DNA from: Polydactylus sextarius
Lineage: Eukaryota; Chordata; Actinopteri; Polynemidae
Assembly: GCA_016801845.1 (NCBI GenBank)
Contig: CM028918.1
Span: 21,564,001 to 21,628,000, forward strand
Length of the DNA stretch: 64,000 nucleotides
Direction of reading: 5' to 3'
Made by a program: the position numbers and the translations under genes. The notes under the pieces were generated by a model that saw only the letters and a program-made list of their open reading frames with translations, had not been told where the DNA came from and made no database searches. Below, in pieces: positions 34,652 to 49,600 of the stretch; position 1 is the stretch's first letter; each line of letters starts with the position of its first letter.

Positions 34652-37626
34652 TCATCTTCTCTCTCTTGTAGTTGTCCCCCCACCCTCCTCCCCTCAATGT
34701 CTCTTTTCTCTGTTTTCATTTCACCCCAGCCGGCCAAGGCAGATGACCGTCCACTTTGAGTCTGGTTCTGCTGAAGGTTTCTTCCTGTTAAAAGGGAGTT
34801 TTTCCTCTCCTCCTTTTTATTTTGCAAATGGTGGGTTTCTCTCTGTAAAGTGCCTTGAAATAAATGTTTTTTTTATGATTTGGTGCTATATAAATAAAAA
34901 TGAAATTAAACTGAAAGGTATTCCAGATCAGCTGATTCATCATTTTCCTGAACAACCAGCCAATGTGTCTGTGAAGAGTGGGGAAAATGATGAATCTGTT
35001 GATCTAGAACAACATGAATGGTCTTTACGGGCACATTGGCCAGATATTCAAAAAAATGTCAAATCTGCTGATCTGGAACACCCTTCGTCACCAGTTATGA
35101 AAACAAGACATTGGGTAAGTCTTGCAAAACTGTCTTTATAATAAACTCTCAGTTCACTAACTAGCAGGCTATAGTTTCCCTTTACAAATAGACTAGGAGA
35201 TATGATATGATTATGAACGAACTAACGAAACTTAAATAACAAACTCAATAACTTTATGGAAATTAGTATGTTTTATTTATAGTTTTATTTACAGCCCATT
35301 GCTCCATTCATCCCCAGTGAATCTTGGCTTTAAAGGGAATGACGATTTTCAGCATTTATCCAATCACCACCTGGCTTCACTGCATTGAAAAAAAGCATCG
35401 CATAGAAACCTCATAGAAGCTCACCGTCAATGTGGTTTCATACACAGTGCTGCATTCAAAATCATTGGAAAATCGTGTTGAACAAACAGAGTGAAAAAGA
35501 CTTAGCCATGAAATTAAAGACATTCTAGGATGCTTTTAATTTTACCGTAACATCAATAACAATTTAATGTAAATTCAACATTCTAAAACTGATAGTTTGA
35601 CCCTTGATTGTGAATCATGTTTGATGCCGTTGTAAAACCCATGATTTACCACAGCTCCAGCCACATTTTGCTCTATATTACTGTGCAGTGAAATTCTAAA
35701 ACCGTTACACAGTTATAACAAAGTAGCTAAAAACCAGAGCCCGACAGGCAACAAAATGTCAGATTTTGTAGTGAATTTCGATCTGCTGGGTGGTTTGAGT
35801 TTGGAAGAGTGGTGGGAAAAGATGGATAAGGAAGAAGAGAGCAAGTTAAGGCATGGTGAAATCAATGAAAAGGAAATAGAAGATCTGAAAATGTCCCAAA
35901 ACAAAGTAGGTACTGTTAAGCAGATCCAGATCTGTAAAGCAGCAGGCACCAGCAGGATTTAAACCAACCACTGTATACAAAGCACAACTTCTTTGAAAAC
36001 GTATGTATGTTTGGCTGACAATGGCACTTCATTGTTAACTATTTGACTGTGAAAACAAAAAAATGGTCAAACTCAATATTATTTCAACCAATGTAAAATA
36101 GCTTGAGGTGGTGTTCAACTAATGTGAGTGGTAAAATAGACTCTGTGTTCAGATTATTCCAGACCATCACTTTACATTGGTCGACGTAGATGACAGCATC
36201 ATCTGACTATGGTTCTGTAGGTTTCTTCTTGTCAAAGGGAGTTTTTCCACTTCACTGCTACTCACTGTAGGGACTATTGGTTTTTGTCTATGATATTAGG
36301 GGTTTGTCCTGACTGTGTAAAGTTGTTTTTTAACAAATAAAGCTGAATTGACAAGCTGAATAAACATAATGCTGTAGTGTTAGTTACAGCCACAGATTAT
36401 ATGGTCTGACCTGGTGGAAATTGGCTGCAGCACATCGTCGAACGCTGACCTCTGGGTCACAACAGAGGCTGGAAAAAGATGGGTAGAGCTCTGACAGGAA
36501 GTGGATGGAGTCAGCGAAGACCACCATGGCCTGAAGAAGGCAGAGAAGGTAAAAAGTGACATGAACAGATACAAAAAGCATGACTTGTGTGGGAGAGAAG
36601 AAACTGAACTGAATTCTGGAGCTCTGCTGAGGGCATCTTTGAATTTACCGGTAAGTTGTAGCAGCAGTTGCAGCGGATCAGCTTAAACTCGTTGCTGATG
36701 TCAGTCTGGTTTCCCTCAGTCTGCAGACCGGCAACACACAGCACCTTAAACCTCTGCAGCAGCAGGGCCTTCTGCTCATCTGACAGACAGCCTGAAACAC
36801 AGCGTCTTCTCAGAAACACCATCACTCTTCAGATCCTGTTCATGAAAACCACAAACTGAACCTGTGACAGAAAAAACTCATGACTCGTCATGATGTAAAT
36901 GTTCTGGGCTTATTCTGTTTTAGTGTCTGTAGAGTCTGAATCTAATGTATTTCTATTGTGTGACATTAATGTCTCACCTGCTAGTCCACTGCAGAACTTC
37001 CCAAAATGGTACGAAAAAGATGCCATGACAGCTTCATCTGCCTGCGACGACACTTCACAAACCGACATCACCAGTGGAACCACCACATGGAGTCTATCTT
37101 CTGACAATTTTTATGAAGAGGAGAGAAGCTGTAAACATGCAAACTGCGACTAATTAGAGCTTCACCTGCGGGCATCTGACTCACCACTGTCAATCATCTC
37201 CATCAAGTTTATGATGGTCTCAAAGGCAGCGAGGCGGACACTGCTTTCTTCGTCTCCAGCAAGCTCCACCAATTCAGGAAGCAGCTCGGTCCTGGTGTCC
37301 TCCACCCTGACAAACAGACAGGAGACGTAAGGTCCCAAAGATGTTTGATGTGTTTTGTGGTTGATTGTTCAGTTGGTTTATTTTTCAAGGATTCAAGGAA
37401 TTTTATTGTCATTCCAGAAATATGTGGTACATAAAATGGAACAATATATAGAACTCAGATTCTGTTTGGAACATATTGAAAAAAGAAACATATACAGATA
37501 TTAAAATACAATTTTAATACCTAAAATAAAGAATGGGAGATAAAAACTGAAATTGAGATAAACAACACTGGATGCTGCACTCAAAGTGATATCAGTTGAC
37601 TGCTGTTAATGCACTAGACTCGGGCA

Positions 37627-37670
<44 letters not shown>

Positions 37671-40600
37671 TTGTGTTTGTGTGAGTGTGAGGGCGTGCAT
37701 GTGAGAGTGTATGTGTGTGTGCGAGTGCATGTATGTGCTATTTAATAGTCTCAGACTCTGGACAAATGCTTGACTTCAGCCTTGTGGTTCTGGCTGTAAT
37801 GCGGGCATAGCTTCCTGCCTGGCAATTGGTGTTTGTCATTATGTGGGAGGCCCTACTCCTGTGCCTGCTGATATAACTGTCTTCTATGGGTGGCAGGCTG
37901 CTCAGTGTGAGGGCCAAATGGACTACAAATGAGCCTACATCAGATGTGAACCGGTTCTTCCTGTAGGCATTACGGTAAGGTCTACATTGGTATTGATGAT
38001 GTCTTTAAAGTGGGCCATCACCAGGGTTAATAGCAAATCATGACTATCAATGTGCCACCAGATGATAATCGTTCATGCCTGAGGTGGGACAGGGATTATG
38101 TGACTATCCTCATATACACTCACTGGCCACTTTCAATTCAATTCAATTCAATTTATTGTATTTATACAGCGCCAGGTCATAAAAACATTTACCTCAAGGC
38201 ACTTTACATAGAGAAACCCAACATTTCCACAATGAGCAAGCACTTGGCAACAATGGAGAGGAAAAACTGCCTTTTAACAGGAAGAAACCTCCAGCACAAC
38301 CAGACTCAGAGTGGACGGTCATCTGTCTCGACCGGTTGGAGTGATTTTATTAGGTACACCTTTCTAGTACCAGGTTGGAGCCCCTTTTGCCTTCAGAACT
38401 GCCCTAATCCTTCATGGCATAGATTCAACAAGGTACTGGAAACATTCCTCAGAGAGTTTGGTCCATATTCACATGATAGCATCACATAGTTGCTGCAGAT
38501 TTGTTGGCTGCACATCCATGACGCAAATCTCCTGTTCCACCACATCCCAAAGATGCTCTATTGGATTGAGATCTGGTGACTGTGGAGGCAATTTGAGTAC
38601 AGTGAACTCATTGTTATGTTCAAGAAACCAGTCTAAGATGATTCGAGCTTTATGACACGGCGCATTATCCTGCTGGAAGTAGCCATCAGAAGATGGATAC
38701 ACTGTGGTCATAAAGGGATGGACATGGTCAGCAACAATACTCAGGTAGACTGTGACATTGCCACAATGCTCAATTGGTACTGAGGGGCCCAAAGAGTGCC
38801 AAGAAAATATCCCCCACACCATTACACCACCACCACCAGCCTGAACCGTTGATACAAGGCAGGATGGATCCATGCTTTCATGTTGTTGACACCAAATTCA
38901 GACCCTACCATCCCAATGTCACAGCAGAAATTGAGACTCATCAGACCAGGCAACTTTTTTCCAATCTTCTATTGTCCAATTTCGGTGAGCCTGTGCGAAT
39001 TGTAGCCTCAGTTTCCTGTTCTTAGCTGACAGGAGTGGCAGCCAGTGTGGTCTTCTGCTGCTGTAGCCCATTTGCCTCAAGGTTTGACATGTTGTGCTTT
39101 CAGAGATGCTCTTCTGCATACCTTGGTTGTAACGAGTGGTTATTTGAGTTACTGTTGCCTTTCTATCAGCTTGAACCAGTCTGGCCATTTTCCTCTGACC
39201 CCTGGCATCAACAAGGCATTTTCGCCCACAGAATTTGCGTTAACGAGCAGTTGGACAGGTGTGCCTAATAAAGTGGCCAGTGAGTGTATGTTGGCACCAA
39301 ACCTTAGCAGAGTGACACATTAAATAGGTTAGGGCCCCTTTCTGCTGACAGGTACAATCTCTTAGAACCTGTCCCCAGATGTTGTCTGGACCCGTCTCAT
39401 TATGAAGGTTGACTTGCAAATATAACATGCAAACATAAAAAATGCATTGTCATGCAGAATCATGTTTGTTGTAGTTTGTGATGTTCTTAATGCCCTTCCA
39501 CAAGCTATTGGTGTTTTTTGAAGAAAATTTCCCTGAATGTTCTAAGACCACCTCAAACTTAAATTTTTTTCAATAATTTTAAATTCCCATTTCCAAGTCC
39601 CACCTTGCTGCTCTAAGTGTGACCGGACCTGACCACTGAGTCCCATGATTCCAGAAAAGAGCAGATTGATTCTTGTGTTAAGTTGGTTTGTGTGCTGGTT
39701 CGACGGTGTTTGGTTGAATGGTAATTTACTTGGTGTTTGGTAAAGTTTACCCTATTGCCCTGGCAATGCTCTCCAGTTGACGGCACATACAGACTCGAAC
39801 CTCAAATTCCACATCCTGACATAACGATCGCGCCAGAGGCAGCAGCTCCTTCTTTACTCTGATGGACAGACAACACATCTGTTAGTGTCAAACTAGATGT
39901 GACACATCAGTGTATGTCATCTTAATCTGATCAATGTTGCAGCTCACATGTTGGAATCAAACTTGCAGGTGACTTTCCCTAAAATGCGACAGCTGGCCAG
40001 ACGAGTTTGAAGAGAGTGAGACAGCTGGGACTGACATAGGAGAGGGTGCAGGACCTGAAGAGACAGATTGAGACAGATACATATGCAGAATAGAATAAAG
40101 TCAGGTCTTAAATTCATGTCCTTTGGACTTAATCTGAACAACCACATAGTTCACTAGTGCAGAATACTGATTGGTGACCCTGATCACTGTACCTCCTTGT
40201 CGATTGTGTCCTTAGGTAAAGCGTTGATGGCTAACAGCAGCGTCTCCAACCAAGCATTGTTCACCACTGCCAACAACAAACAAGTCAACATCAGAAATAG
40301 GTAAACAATTCATCAGCTAATTTCTTAACCTCAGAGTGTTCCAGCTGAACTAAACTGACTTAGCCTGAATTTCTTTAGGCCAATGTCATCTAAGTTTTTG
40401 ATGATGCAATAAAACAAACCACAGACTAGCCTGATGTTCCCCTGAAAGATAGTTATGGTCAGACCTAGGCATTTTAAGGCCCATGGGCTGACTCAAAAAA
40501 GGTTGCTTAGAATTTAGAAAATAAAACCTACTTTCAAATTTTACATAATGCATGGACTAAAACCATAGACTGTATATATAAACTAAAATCGCAATGCTAT

Positions 40601-43600
40601 AACTTTGAAGCCTGTTTATTTATGTACAGTGCACATATGTAAGTTATATACATAATCTGTAAAACAGATCAATGAGTGCATGTGATTAGCAAACAGTCAT
40701 TGTCACCCCTCAACGATGTATGCACATGTCAAAAAAAGAAAGGTAGACGCTGTGTGTTTAGTTTGTGGAGCAGATCGCTGTGTCTAAGGGGTACAATTTA
40801 AGTTGGCATTTCGAGACGAAACATGCGGAGAAATACAGACACTTGGCTGAGGCGGAGAGAGTGCAAACTTCAGAAGATTTGCTCGCACAGCTAGCTAAAT
40901 GACAAGGCCAGCTTTGTAATATCCCACAAAATCGCTAAAAACAGTAAGCCATTCTCGGAGGGTGAGTTTGTCAAAGAGTGCTTGGTGGACTATGCAGTGC
41001 TAATATCCCTGAAGAATAAAGAAGCAAAGTCCCGCTGTCCAGGCGAACCATGCGGAGAAGGGTAGAGGACCTTGCAGGGAATCTCAAACTTCAGCTAAAA
41101 AGTGGTGTTGAAAGTTTTGACTTTTTCCTCGTTGGCTTGGTATAAGAGCTGTGATGTCCGTGACACTGACCAGTTATTCACATTTCTCCGAGGAATAACA
41201 CAGGACTTCAAGACTGTGGAGGAGCTGGCAGCAATAAGGCCAATGAAAGGAACGACAACGGGGAGCGATCTGTTCAAGGAGTTAAATGTATGCATGGTCA
41301 AGCTTGGACTGAAATGGGACAAACTGGTAGGTGTCATTACTGATGGTTGACTGAACTGGACACAGAGCATAATTTGGTGTTTATATATCAGCATGCGTTG
41401 TGCAGGTCTGTGCTAAAACTTAACCATGTTGTTGATGTTGTAACTAAAGCAGATAATTTTAACAGGGCACAAGGATTGAATCACAGGCAGTTCGTTGCAC
41501 TTTTAGAAGAGTATGAGAATGAACATTGTGACGTCAGGTACCACACAGCAGTCAGATGGCTTAGTCTGGGCAAAGTGCTAAAAAGATTTTGGGACCTGAA
41601 AACAGATATTCAAGAGTTTTGTAAGATGAAAGGCAAGAACATCCCTGAGGTCTCAGATATGGACTGGATGGCAGATTTTGCATTTGCTGTTGATGTGATG
41701 GCACTGATGAATGAACTGAACACTAAACTGCAAGGAAAAGGCATAACCTGGTGAAGGTTTTTATGAGAAAGTTGCAGTTTCTTTCAAGTCAACTACAGAA
41801 CAATACTCTCACTCACATGCAAACCCTGAAAGAAGTCAAACCAGCAGCTAGTCATCTCTTCAGGTACTCATCCATGTTAAGAGACTTGCATGGTGAGTTT
41901 TCAAGGCGATTTGATGATTGTAAAAACACTGAGGATGAAATGCACCTGGTTTGCTCTCCCTTTGCCTGCAGTGTGGATAATGCACCCAGTGATGTTCAGT
42001 TGGAGCTCATTGACCTGCAGTCTGACACAGTACTGGCAGAGCACTTTAAGTCAACATCACTGCTGGAGTTCTACTCATCTCTCAAGGAGGAGAACTTTTC
42101 AAAACATAAGAAGACATGCTCAGATCACATCTCCACTTCAGACATTCAACCTGACTTGATGCACTTGTTAAAGCTCAACAAAGGCTAGATTTCTCTCACT
42201 GAACAAGAAAAAAATACTAAAATGTGTTCACTTTTACTTTTTGTCTGGCAGTAATAGGATCAAAAAAGAGTTACAAATGTTTCAAGTTTACCATTGTTTT
42301 GAATAACTGCACTGAATAAATTCAATTTTTGTGAAACAACCTCACTTTTTCATTACCTAATGGCATTGTGTAAACAATGCCATTTACTACTTTCAATGTA
42401 GAAATAAAATTAATACACAGAGTAGAGTTTAAAGTTTTGGCCTAGCCCTCCACAATATTTTCTGCTTCTCATTTGGCCCGTTTTGGCCGAAAAATAATTG
42501 CCCACCCCTGTTATAGGTAAATCTTCAGGAATGTTATTATCCAGTCCTGTTGCAGTTCACTTGAGCTTGTGCTGGTTTTAATAGATCTGGTCCAGCATAT
42601 CTGGACTTCATAGGAGCAAAGGCAAAGAACCATAGCCAAATTCCTTGTATGTGTTCACATACTTGGCCAATAAAGCTGATTCTGATTCTGATTCTTATAA
42701 ACTGTAAGTGGCATGGCACACTTGGTTCTGGTTGGCTTCAGTCTCCTACCTTTGTCTCGGTGGTTCAGGTGCAGTAGGACTATCTTCAGGATGAAGTAGG
42801 TGTGGGTGTGGATGAGGATGATGTCATCCTGTAGGATGGTTAAAAATGAAGTTGCTGCCGCAAGATGGATTTCAGCTGTGGACCCATTCAGAACGTCCTG
42901 AGTCACACAGACAGGATAGGTTAGATCTGTTAGATCTCTGCTGTCTTGACTGACAAACAACCTGACTGATCAGACGTACCCGGACTACTGGGACAACCCG
43001 ACGAAAGGTCTCAGCTGGATTCTGGCGGACAAGACATGGGAGGTTGCTGATGACACTCATCTTCTGCACATCCTGACCCACACTGATGACAAGAGGAATA
43101 GAACAGAATAGAAACTTTACACTTTAAACAGAAATATGAAGCAATACATGATGAACTGGTGCTAAAACAAACATGATAATATCTATGAGGAGACCAGCAA
43201 CAAAATATCTAAAATGAAAAAAATTTACCAAAGAAAAATTTGCACAAATTTAACAGTAATCACAATGTATGAAAAAAGAAACTGGGATACTGTCAGGAGA
43301 CTAAAGATGTGTGCAGTGGAGTGCCCCGATAGCCAAGTGGTTAGAGCACACCAATTTGGCATCCACGCCAGTGCACTGTGGCCATCAGCCTGTCCAAGCA
43401 GGGTAAGCCTCTGACGGACGCCTGTGTGTAAGAAATCTAGCTCTCTGATGGCTATCTCTGGTGGGTATCTCCTTCCTTGAGTCTCTCAGTTATACTGCCA
43501 TTGAATGTAAAAACAGAGAAGGCAGAGCTGTATTTACCAGGTGTTGTTCCCTGATGGCACTTATAGTCTCCATATGGCAGTACAACAGGGCGACATGCAC

Positions 43601-46600
43601 TAAGCTCACACCACCTCTATGTATATAGGCCATTCTACCAAATTGGTGAAAATTCACACTTCAAAACTTATTAAAAAAAGTGTGTGAAGTGAGTGAAAAA
43701 ACTGATTGGACTGATTACCTTAGCAGTAATGACTTTATGAACTTTTTTTCAAATAAAAGTGTTGTCATCAGAGATAAAATGAGTTACCTCCTTCCCACTT
43801 CAGGCACTGATATTTCACCCAGTGCAGTAGACTTGGAATCAGCAGTAACAGCTGATTTTTATCTAGACAGCTTTTCTCCCATAGATCTCACTGAAATGAC
43901 TACAACAGTTTCTTTATCCAAACCGACAACTTATCTCTTAGAACCTGTTCCAACCAGGCTGTTTAAAAATTACCTACCTTTAATTGACACCTCCATCTTG
44001 GGTCTGATCAATCTATCTCTAGTAAAAGGCTACGTACCACAGGATTTTATAGCTGCAGTAATCAAACCATTACTTAAAAAGCCTACTCTGGACCCAGGTG
44101 ATCTAGCTAATTATAGACCCATATCAAATCTCCGTTTTATGTCCAAAATCCTTGAGAAAGTTGTTGCAGCTCAACTATGTGATTACTTACATGGGAATAG
44201 TCTTTATGAAGATTTTCAGTCAGGGTTTAGAGCTCATCATAGTACAGAAACAGCACTAGTGAAAGTTGCCAACAACCTTCTTATGGCCTCAGACAATGGA
44301 CTTGTCTCTGTACTTGTCCTGTTGGATCTTAGTGCTGCATTTGACACAATTTATCATAAGATCCTATTACATTGACTAGAACATGTTGGGATTAGAGGCA
44401 CTGCACTTTATTGGTTTAAGTTGCATCTATCAGATATATTCCAGTTTGTTCATGTAAACAATGAGTTTTCCATACGTACTGCAGCTAGTCATGGAGTTCC
44501 ACAGGGTTCTGTGTTAGGACCAGTCCTTTTTATCTTGTACATGCTTCCTTTTGGCAATATCATCAGGAAGTACAACATAAACTTTCATTGTTGTGCAGAC
44601 AAATCCCAGCTGTACTTATCAATGAAACCAGATGAAACTAACCAGGTGATCAAACTTCAGGATTGTCTTAAAGACCTGGATGACTCAGAATTTCTTACTT
44701 TTAAACTCAGACAAAGCCAAAGTTATCATACTTGGCCTTAAACATCTCAGAACATCATTTTTAGATCACATAACTAATGTGGATGGCATCACTTTGGCCT
44801 CCAGTTCTACTGTGAGGAACTTGGAGTAATCTTTGATCAGGACATATCCTTTGTATCTCATATTAGACAAGTCTCTAGAACAGCTTTTTCCACCTACATA
44901 ATATTGCAAAAATCAGAAGCATTCCATCTAAAAAGGATGCTGAAAAGTGCATGTGTTACCTCTAGACTGGATTACTGCAACTCTCTACTATCAGGGTGTT
45001 CCAGTAAATCAAAAACTTTCAGTTAATCCAGAATGCTGAAGCACGAGTACTGATAGGGAGTAGGACCAAAGATCATATTTCTCCAGTATTGGCTGCTTTT
45101 CATTGGCTTCCTGAAAAATCTTGAATTGAATTCACAATCCTCCTGCTTGCCTATAAAGCCTTAATGATCAGGCTCCATCATATCTTAAGGAACTCATAGT
45201 TCCTTATTATCCTAATAGATCACTTCAATCACAAACTGCTGGTTTACTTGTGATTTCTAGAGTCTCTAAGACCAGAATGGGAGGTAGAGCCTTCAGTTAT
45301 CAGGCTCCTCTCTTATGGAACCAGCTCCCAGTTTGGGTTCGGGAGGCATACATTGCTCCTCTTCTCTCTGTCCCTCACTCCTCCCGTCTCTGTCTCTCCC
45401 TCACAATTCATGTCTTTATATCAGTATATTACATATTATTAACACTCATCTGCTCTCTCTTGCAGTTGTGTCCCCCCCACCTCCCTTTCTCTTGTTCAGG
45501 TAGCTTTGAATCCAGAGCAGTTGGATTCAGATTCTTCAGCGACATTATTATTATCATTATTATTATTATTATTACGATTATTAGTCTTGTAATGCTAATT
45601 GTAATGGTAATTTGGTTTTAAAACTACTTGTAGTTATGTAGCCTCTACTGTCTCTTCCTGGTCTCCCTCTTGTCTTTCTCCTCTTCTCCCCCATTCTCCT
45701 TCTCTCCCTTTCCTCAGTCTCTTCTCTTTCTCTTTTCTCTGTTTCATTTCACCCCAGCTGGTCGAGGCCAATGACAGTCCACACTGGGTCTGGTTCTGCT
45801 GAAGGTTTCTTCCTGTTATAAGGGAGTTTCTCCTCTCCATTGTCGCCAAGCGCTTGCTCATTGTGGAAATGTTTGGTTTCTCTATGTAAAGTGCCTTGAG
45901 ATAAATGTTTTTATGATCTGGCGCTATATAAATGAAACTGAATTGGATTGAATTGAATTAAATTGGACACTTAAGTTTCCTACTGTGTGTTCCTACTACT
46001 GTGTTTTTATACAGTTTTGAAATGTTTTACTATCCCAAAATTTGTCACTACTGAAACACAACATTTACCATAAAAATTAGGTTTTTAGGTTAAAAATATA
46101 ATTTTAACAAAAAAATAAGGGCGGTTCAATGAATTAATTGCATTTTGAAAACAATGGCTGCACCCAAATACCCCAACTAACCGCCTATGTAGTAGGCAAA
46201 AATGAGTAAACCATGATCTAGAACGTCTGAATACCTTAGTATGCTTTCAGTAGAAGGTGAAAGGTTCCCGGTTGGCTTCCTACTTCTGGTAGGATTTTGC
46301 AGGTGCAAGCAAACTACACTACGCTATCCCAGAAGTCAATGGGAGGTTGAAAACCATAGAAGAAATTTCGCCCACATCCGACACTTATTCAGATTAATTA
46401 ATTACTTAGTAAAGTAATTTGTAAATAGTGATCGACAGCTACATCTTGTTAGTGAATGGAAATGGAGACAGCGACCAGGGAGATATTGTTGTGATACAAT
46501 TGTATTTAAAGTTTGTTTAGGGATAATAGAGGAACAGCAAAAGGGTCAGATGTCCTGTGATGTATAACTCCTTTTCCGACAGTTTCTAAACAAACCATAA

Positions 46601-49600
46601 AAAGCAATTGCATTCATACGGAAGCATATTGCATTCACTTGTAAATCTATTTTTTGGTTAGTAATAATATTAGTATTTCTGTTTTTCTGAGTTTTTTTTT
46701 TTTTCTGATTTTCTGAGTTTTTTTTTCCTGTTTTTCTGAGTGTTGGGAGCATTTTAAACAATATACATATTCATTCCTTTACTGAGATCTCGATGGAAAC
46801 AAACATTACCAGCAAGTACTTTGGTACTTTAATCTGGGATTAAAGACAATTAAAGATGAGCATGTATGTGCGGACAGGAGTCATCATCATGGGGTCACCA
46901 TAGGTCCATGGGAGTCACTTGCAGGTTGGAGATCCTCACAGGAGTTAGGAGTATTGCAATAATTCAGAAAAATATTACTCTGAAAAACAAAAAAAAACTC
47001 TGTAAAACAGGAAAAGAATTATTAAAAAAAAAAAAAGGGGGAAAAGTGTCAGAAAAACAGCAAAAAATTATTTAAAAAAAAATTACTAAGAAAAACTAGG
47101 GTTTTTTGTTTTTGTTTTTTTTAAGTGAATGTAATACGCTTCCATACATTAAAACGCAAATGCAGACTGTTATTTATTTAATTTCTGTTAACTTTTTTTT
47201 AATTTCCTGTTAATCTATTTTTTTGTTATTTGTTTATGCTGTCAGATAAATATCCCCTTGTGGGACAAATAAAAATATTCTATTCTATTCAGCCATGTGT
47301 ACTTCATTAAATAAAAACATGTCCATAGTCGTTCACATCACCAATGCAAGTAAAAAGTGGCAGCTATGATTGCATAGTCAACTAGCTGTGGTAGCTAACC
47401 CTCTGCTTAAACCCGGCAAAATCATCACGATGATGTAAACATCCAGGTCACAAGACAGGCAAGATGACAGTGTTGTAGTACATCCGAATTGCACATGCTT
47501 CTGGCTAGCTTGCTATGTAGAAGCTACTACTAGTAGGTACTTACTAGTACGCAATGCCTACTGAGGATTCGGATGCAGCTTAATTTTCTCCATAAATGCC
47601 ATACATGCACATACACAGATTTCAAATTCAAGGATTTATTAGTTTAAATTTAAATCTAACAAAATGAAATTATGACATATTTTATTTTTACCAAAATTTT
47701 ATTTGTTTCCGTTTAGACCTCAAATGTTCAGTAGTGACGATCATGTTTCAGTAGGGACAACCATATTGGAATGTCTGTATTTTGTGTAAAAAAAAGAATA
47801 AAAAGAATAATAATAATAACAAACAAAAATAGTGGGCATTATGCACATACAGCACATACAGGACCTAAAGCAACACCACATAAAAGCACTTTGCACTGAC
47901 ATTACGCTGAAGAGCTGGCGGATAGTTCAGACCTCGAAAGATGCTTTCTACAACCAAGTGGTTAGCAGTCGTAATGCTAATGCTGATGCTCACACGCATG
48001 TTAAACACAGCTCGTAGGGGCCGCCTGGATAGCTGAGTAGTTATGGCATAGTATCACACTGGTGTATCTGGTGTAAACACTTGTAGGTGATGCATGCTTA
48101 CTACTACAGGCTATGAAAATGGGTCTTGAAAAAGAGGAGTAAGAAGTAATTCCTTGATCCTCTTCAGCTTCCCTTCTTCCCTGCATTTCTGATTTCTTTT
48201 TTCTTTTCTTTATTAAGTATTCTTGGTACCTGTCTAGGTCTTCCCTCAATCTTTGTCTGCAGTCTCAGTCTGTCAGTTCTACTTTCATCTTTCTGTCTAG
48301 GCATTTTGGTGATTCCTCTCCATCTGTAGCTATCTCTACAAATTAACCATTGATATTTACATTATTAACGTGCAGTGGCAAAACAAACAGTAGGCTACTA
48401 GGGTGAGTCTGCTGTATCTACACCTAGCAATGACATGTCCATTTACAGTGATACTGATACGTGTTGTCTGTTATGTCAATCATACAAAACAATCAGTCAA
48501 AGTCTCGCTAAATTAGTGCAGAAAGTTTCTCTAGAGACCATAGGTGGAGCCGAGATAGGCTTCATTCACCCCAATAATGACTCCTTTAACCATCAAAGTT
48601 ACTAGGAAACTGGTAAATTAATCTGGCATAGTTCCTCTTTAAAATCTTTTATTTTAGTTGGTAGGCCTAGTCAAACCACATAACACATTACAGAAATATG
48701 ACTGAAAAATGATTTCTGCTTCTAAAATGCTTCTAAAAGCTAATTTTCACCCTACCACTCAGATGCTATGCAGTATGTAGTTAACTAGCACAGTTCTCGA
48801 TATTGAAACATGAGTAAAAACTAAATTACCAGAAGAAACAATCAGAAAAACTTTCTATGGTGAAATTCAGACCTTAGTGTGTGGGACAACCATCTCTCAA
48901 TTGAAAGCACCATATAAACAATGATATTTTATCTATTAAGCTTGCAGCTACCTCAAATATTAATTTGGGTTTTGATTGCTATTTACTAACATCTTTTTAT
49001 TATCAAACATTTTCCAGTTTCCAGTGTTTTGGTTCTGTGACAGCAATATGCACAAATTCAGTGGAATCACCCATATATAAATGGCAAATTCAAAGCCTAA
49101 CAGAACATTTTGATTTGTGAACGTAGGTAATTACTAACAAAATAATATTTGTGAATGAAAAAATATATTTTTGTTAATAGACAACCTAAACAATTACACA
49201 ATGTGGCTCTAAAGCCCATCTTTTCAGTATACTGAATACTGTATGTTGTTTTTTATTGTATTTTATTTTTTTTTAATCCTATCTTGTAAGACAACCTTGG
49301 GTGCCTTGAAACCTATAAATAAAATGTATATCATTACTATTATTATCATTAAAATAACAATGATATTTCATCACAGATAATATGTATCATATGTCCCTAC
49401 TCTAGATTTGTGAAGAGGTCGACAAGGTTGGCAATGTGGAAAAACTCTTTTTGGGGACTGTGGCCTCCACAACAGGGAAGGGCTAAAATAATCTGTTTGA
49501 GGTGTTGTTGTTGTGTGCATAAAAATATTTCAAATGAGAGATTTTACATGTCTAACAGATGATGGAAGACCTGAGACTGAATCCAGACAGACTCCAGCAG

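Larger units (their letters stand above)
32055..34925 (+). mobile_element. 5'-truncated L2-like LINE, split by an antisense LINE
   Basis: The plus-strand pieces 32055-32249 (FLLLNSDKTEVIILGHKYLR, NLGVIFDQDISFVA) and 34266-34925 (AARVLTGTRTRDHISPVLAA, LHWLPVKSTFESKILLLAYK) align in order with the complete 3' half at 44670-45960. They end in the same AAAGTGCCTTGAAATAAATG tail. Relative to that copy about 160 bp at the junction are missing. The intervening 2 kb is another LINE on the minus strand. Confidence 0.8.

Noticed and set aside
37629..37735. GT-rich run as Z-DNA or a regulatory element
   Set aside because: Ordinary microsatellite. Nothing in the sequence links it to regulation.
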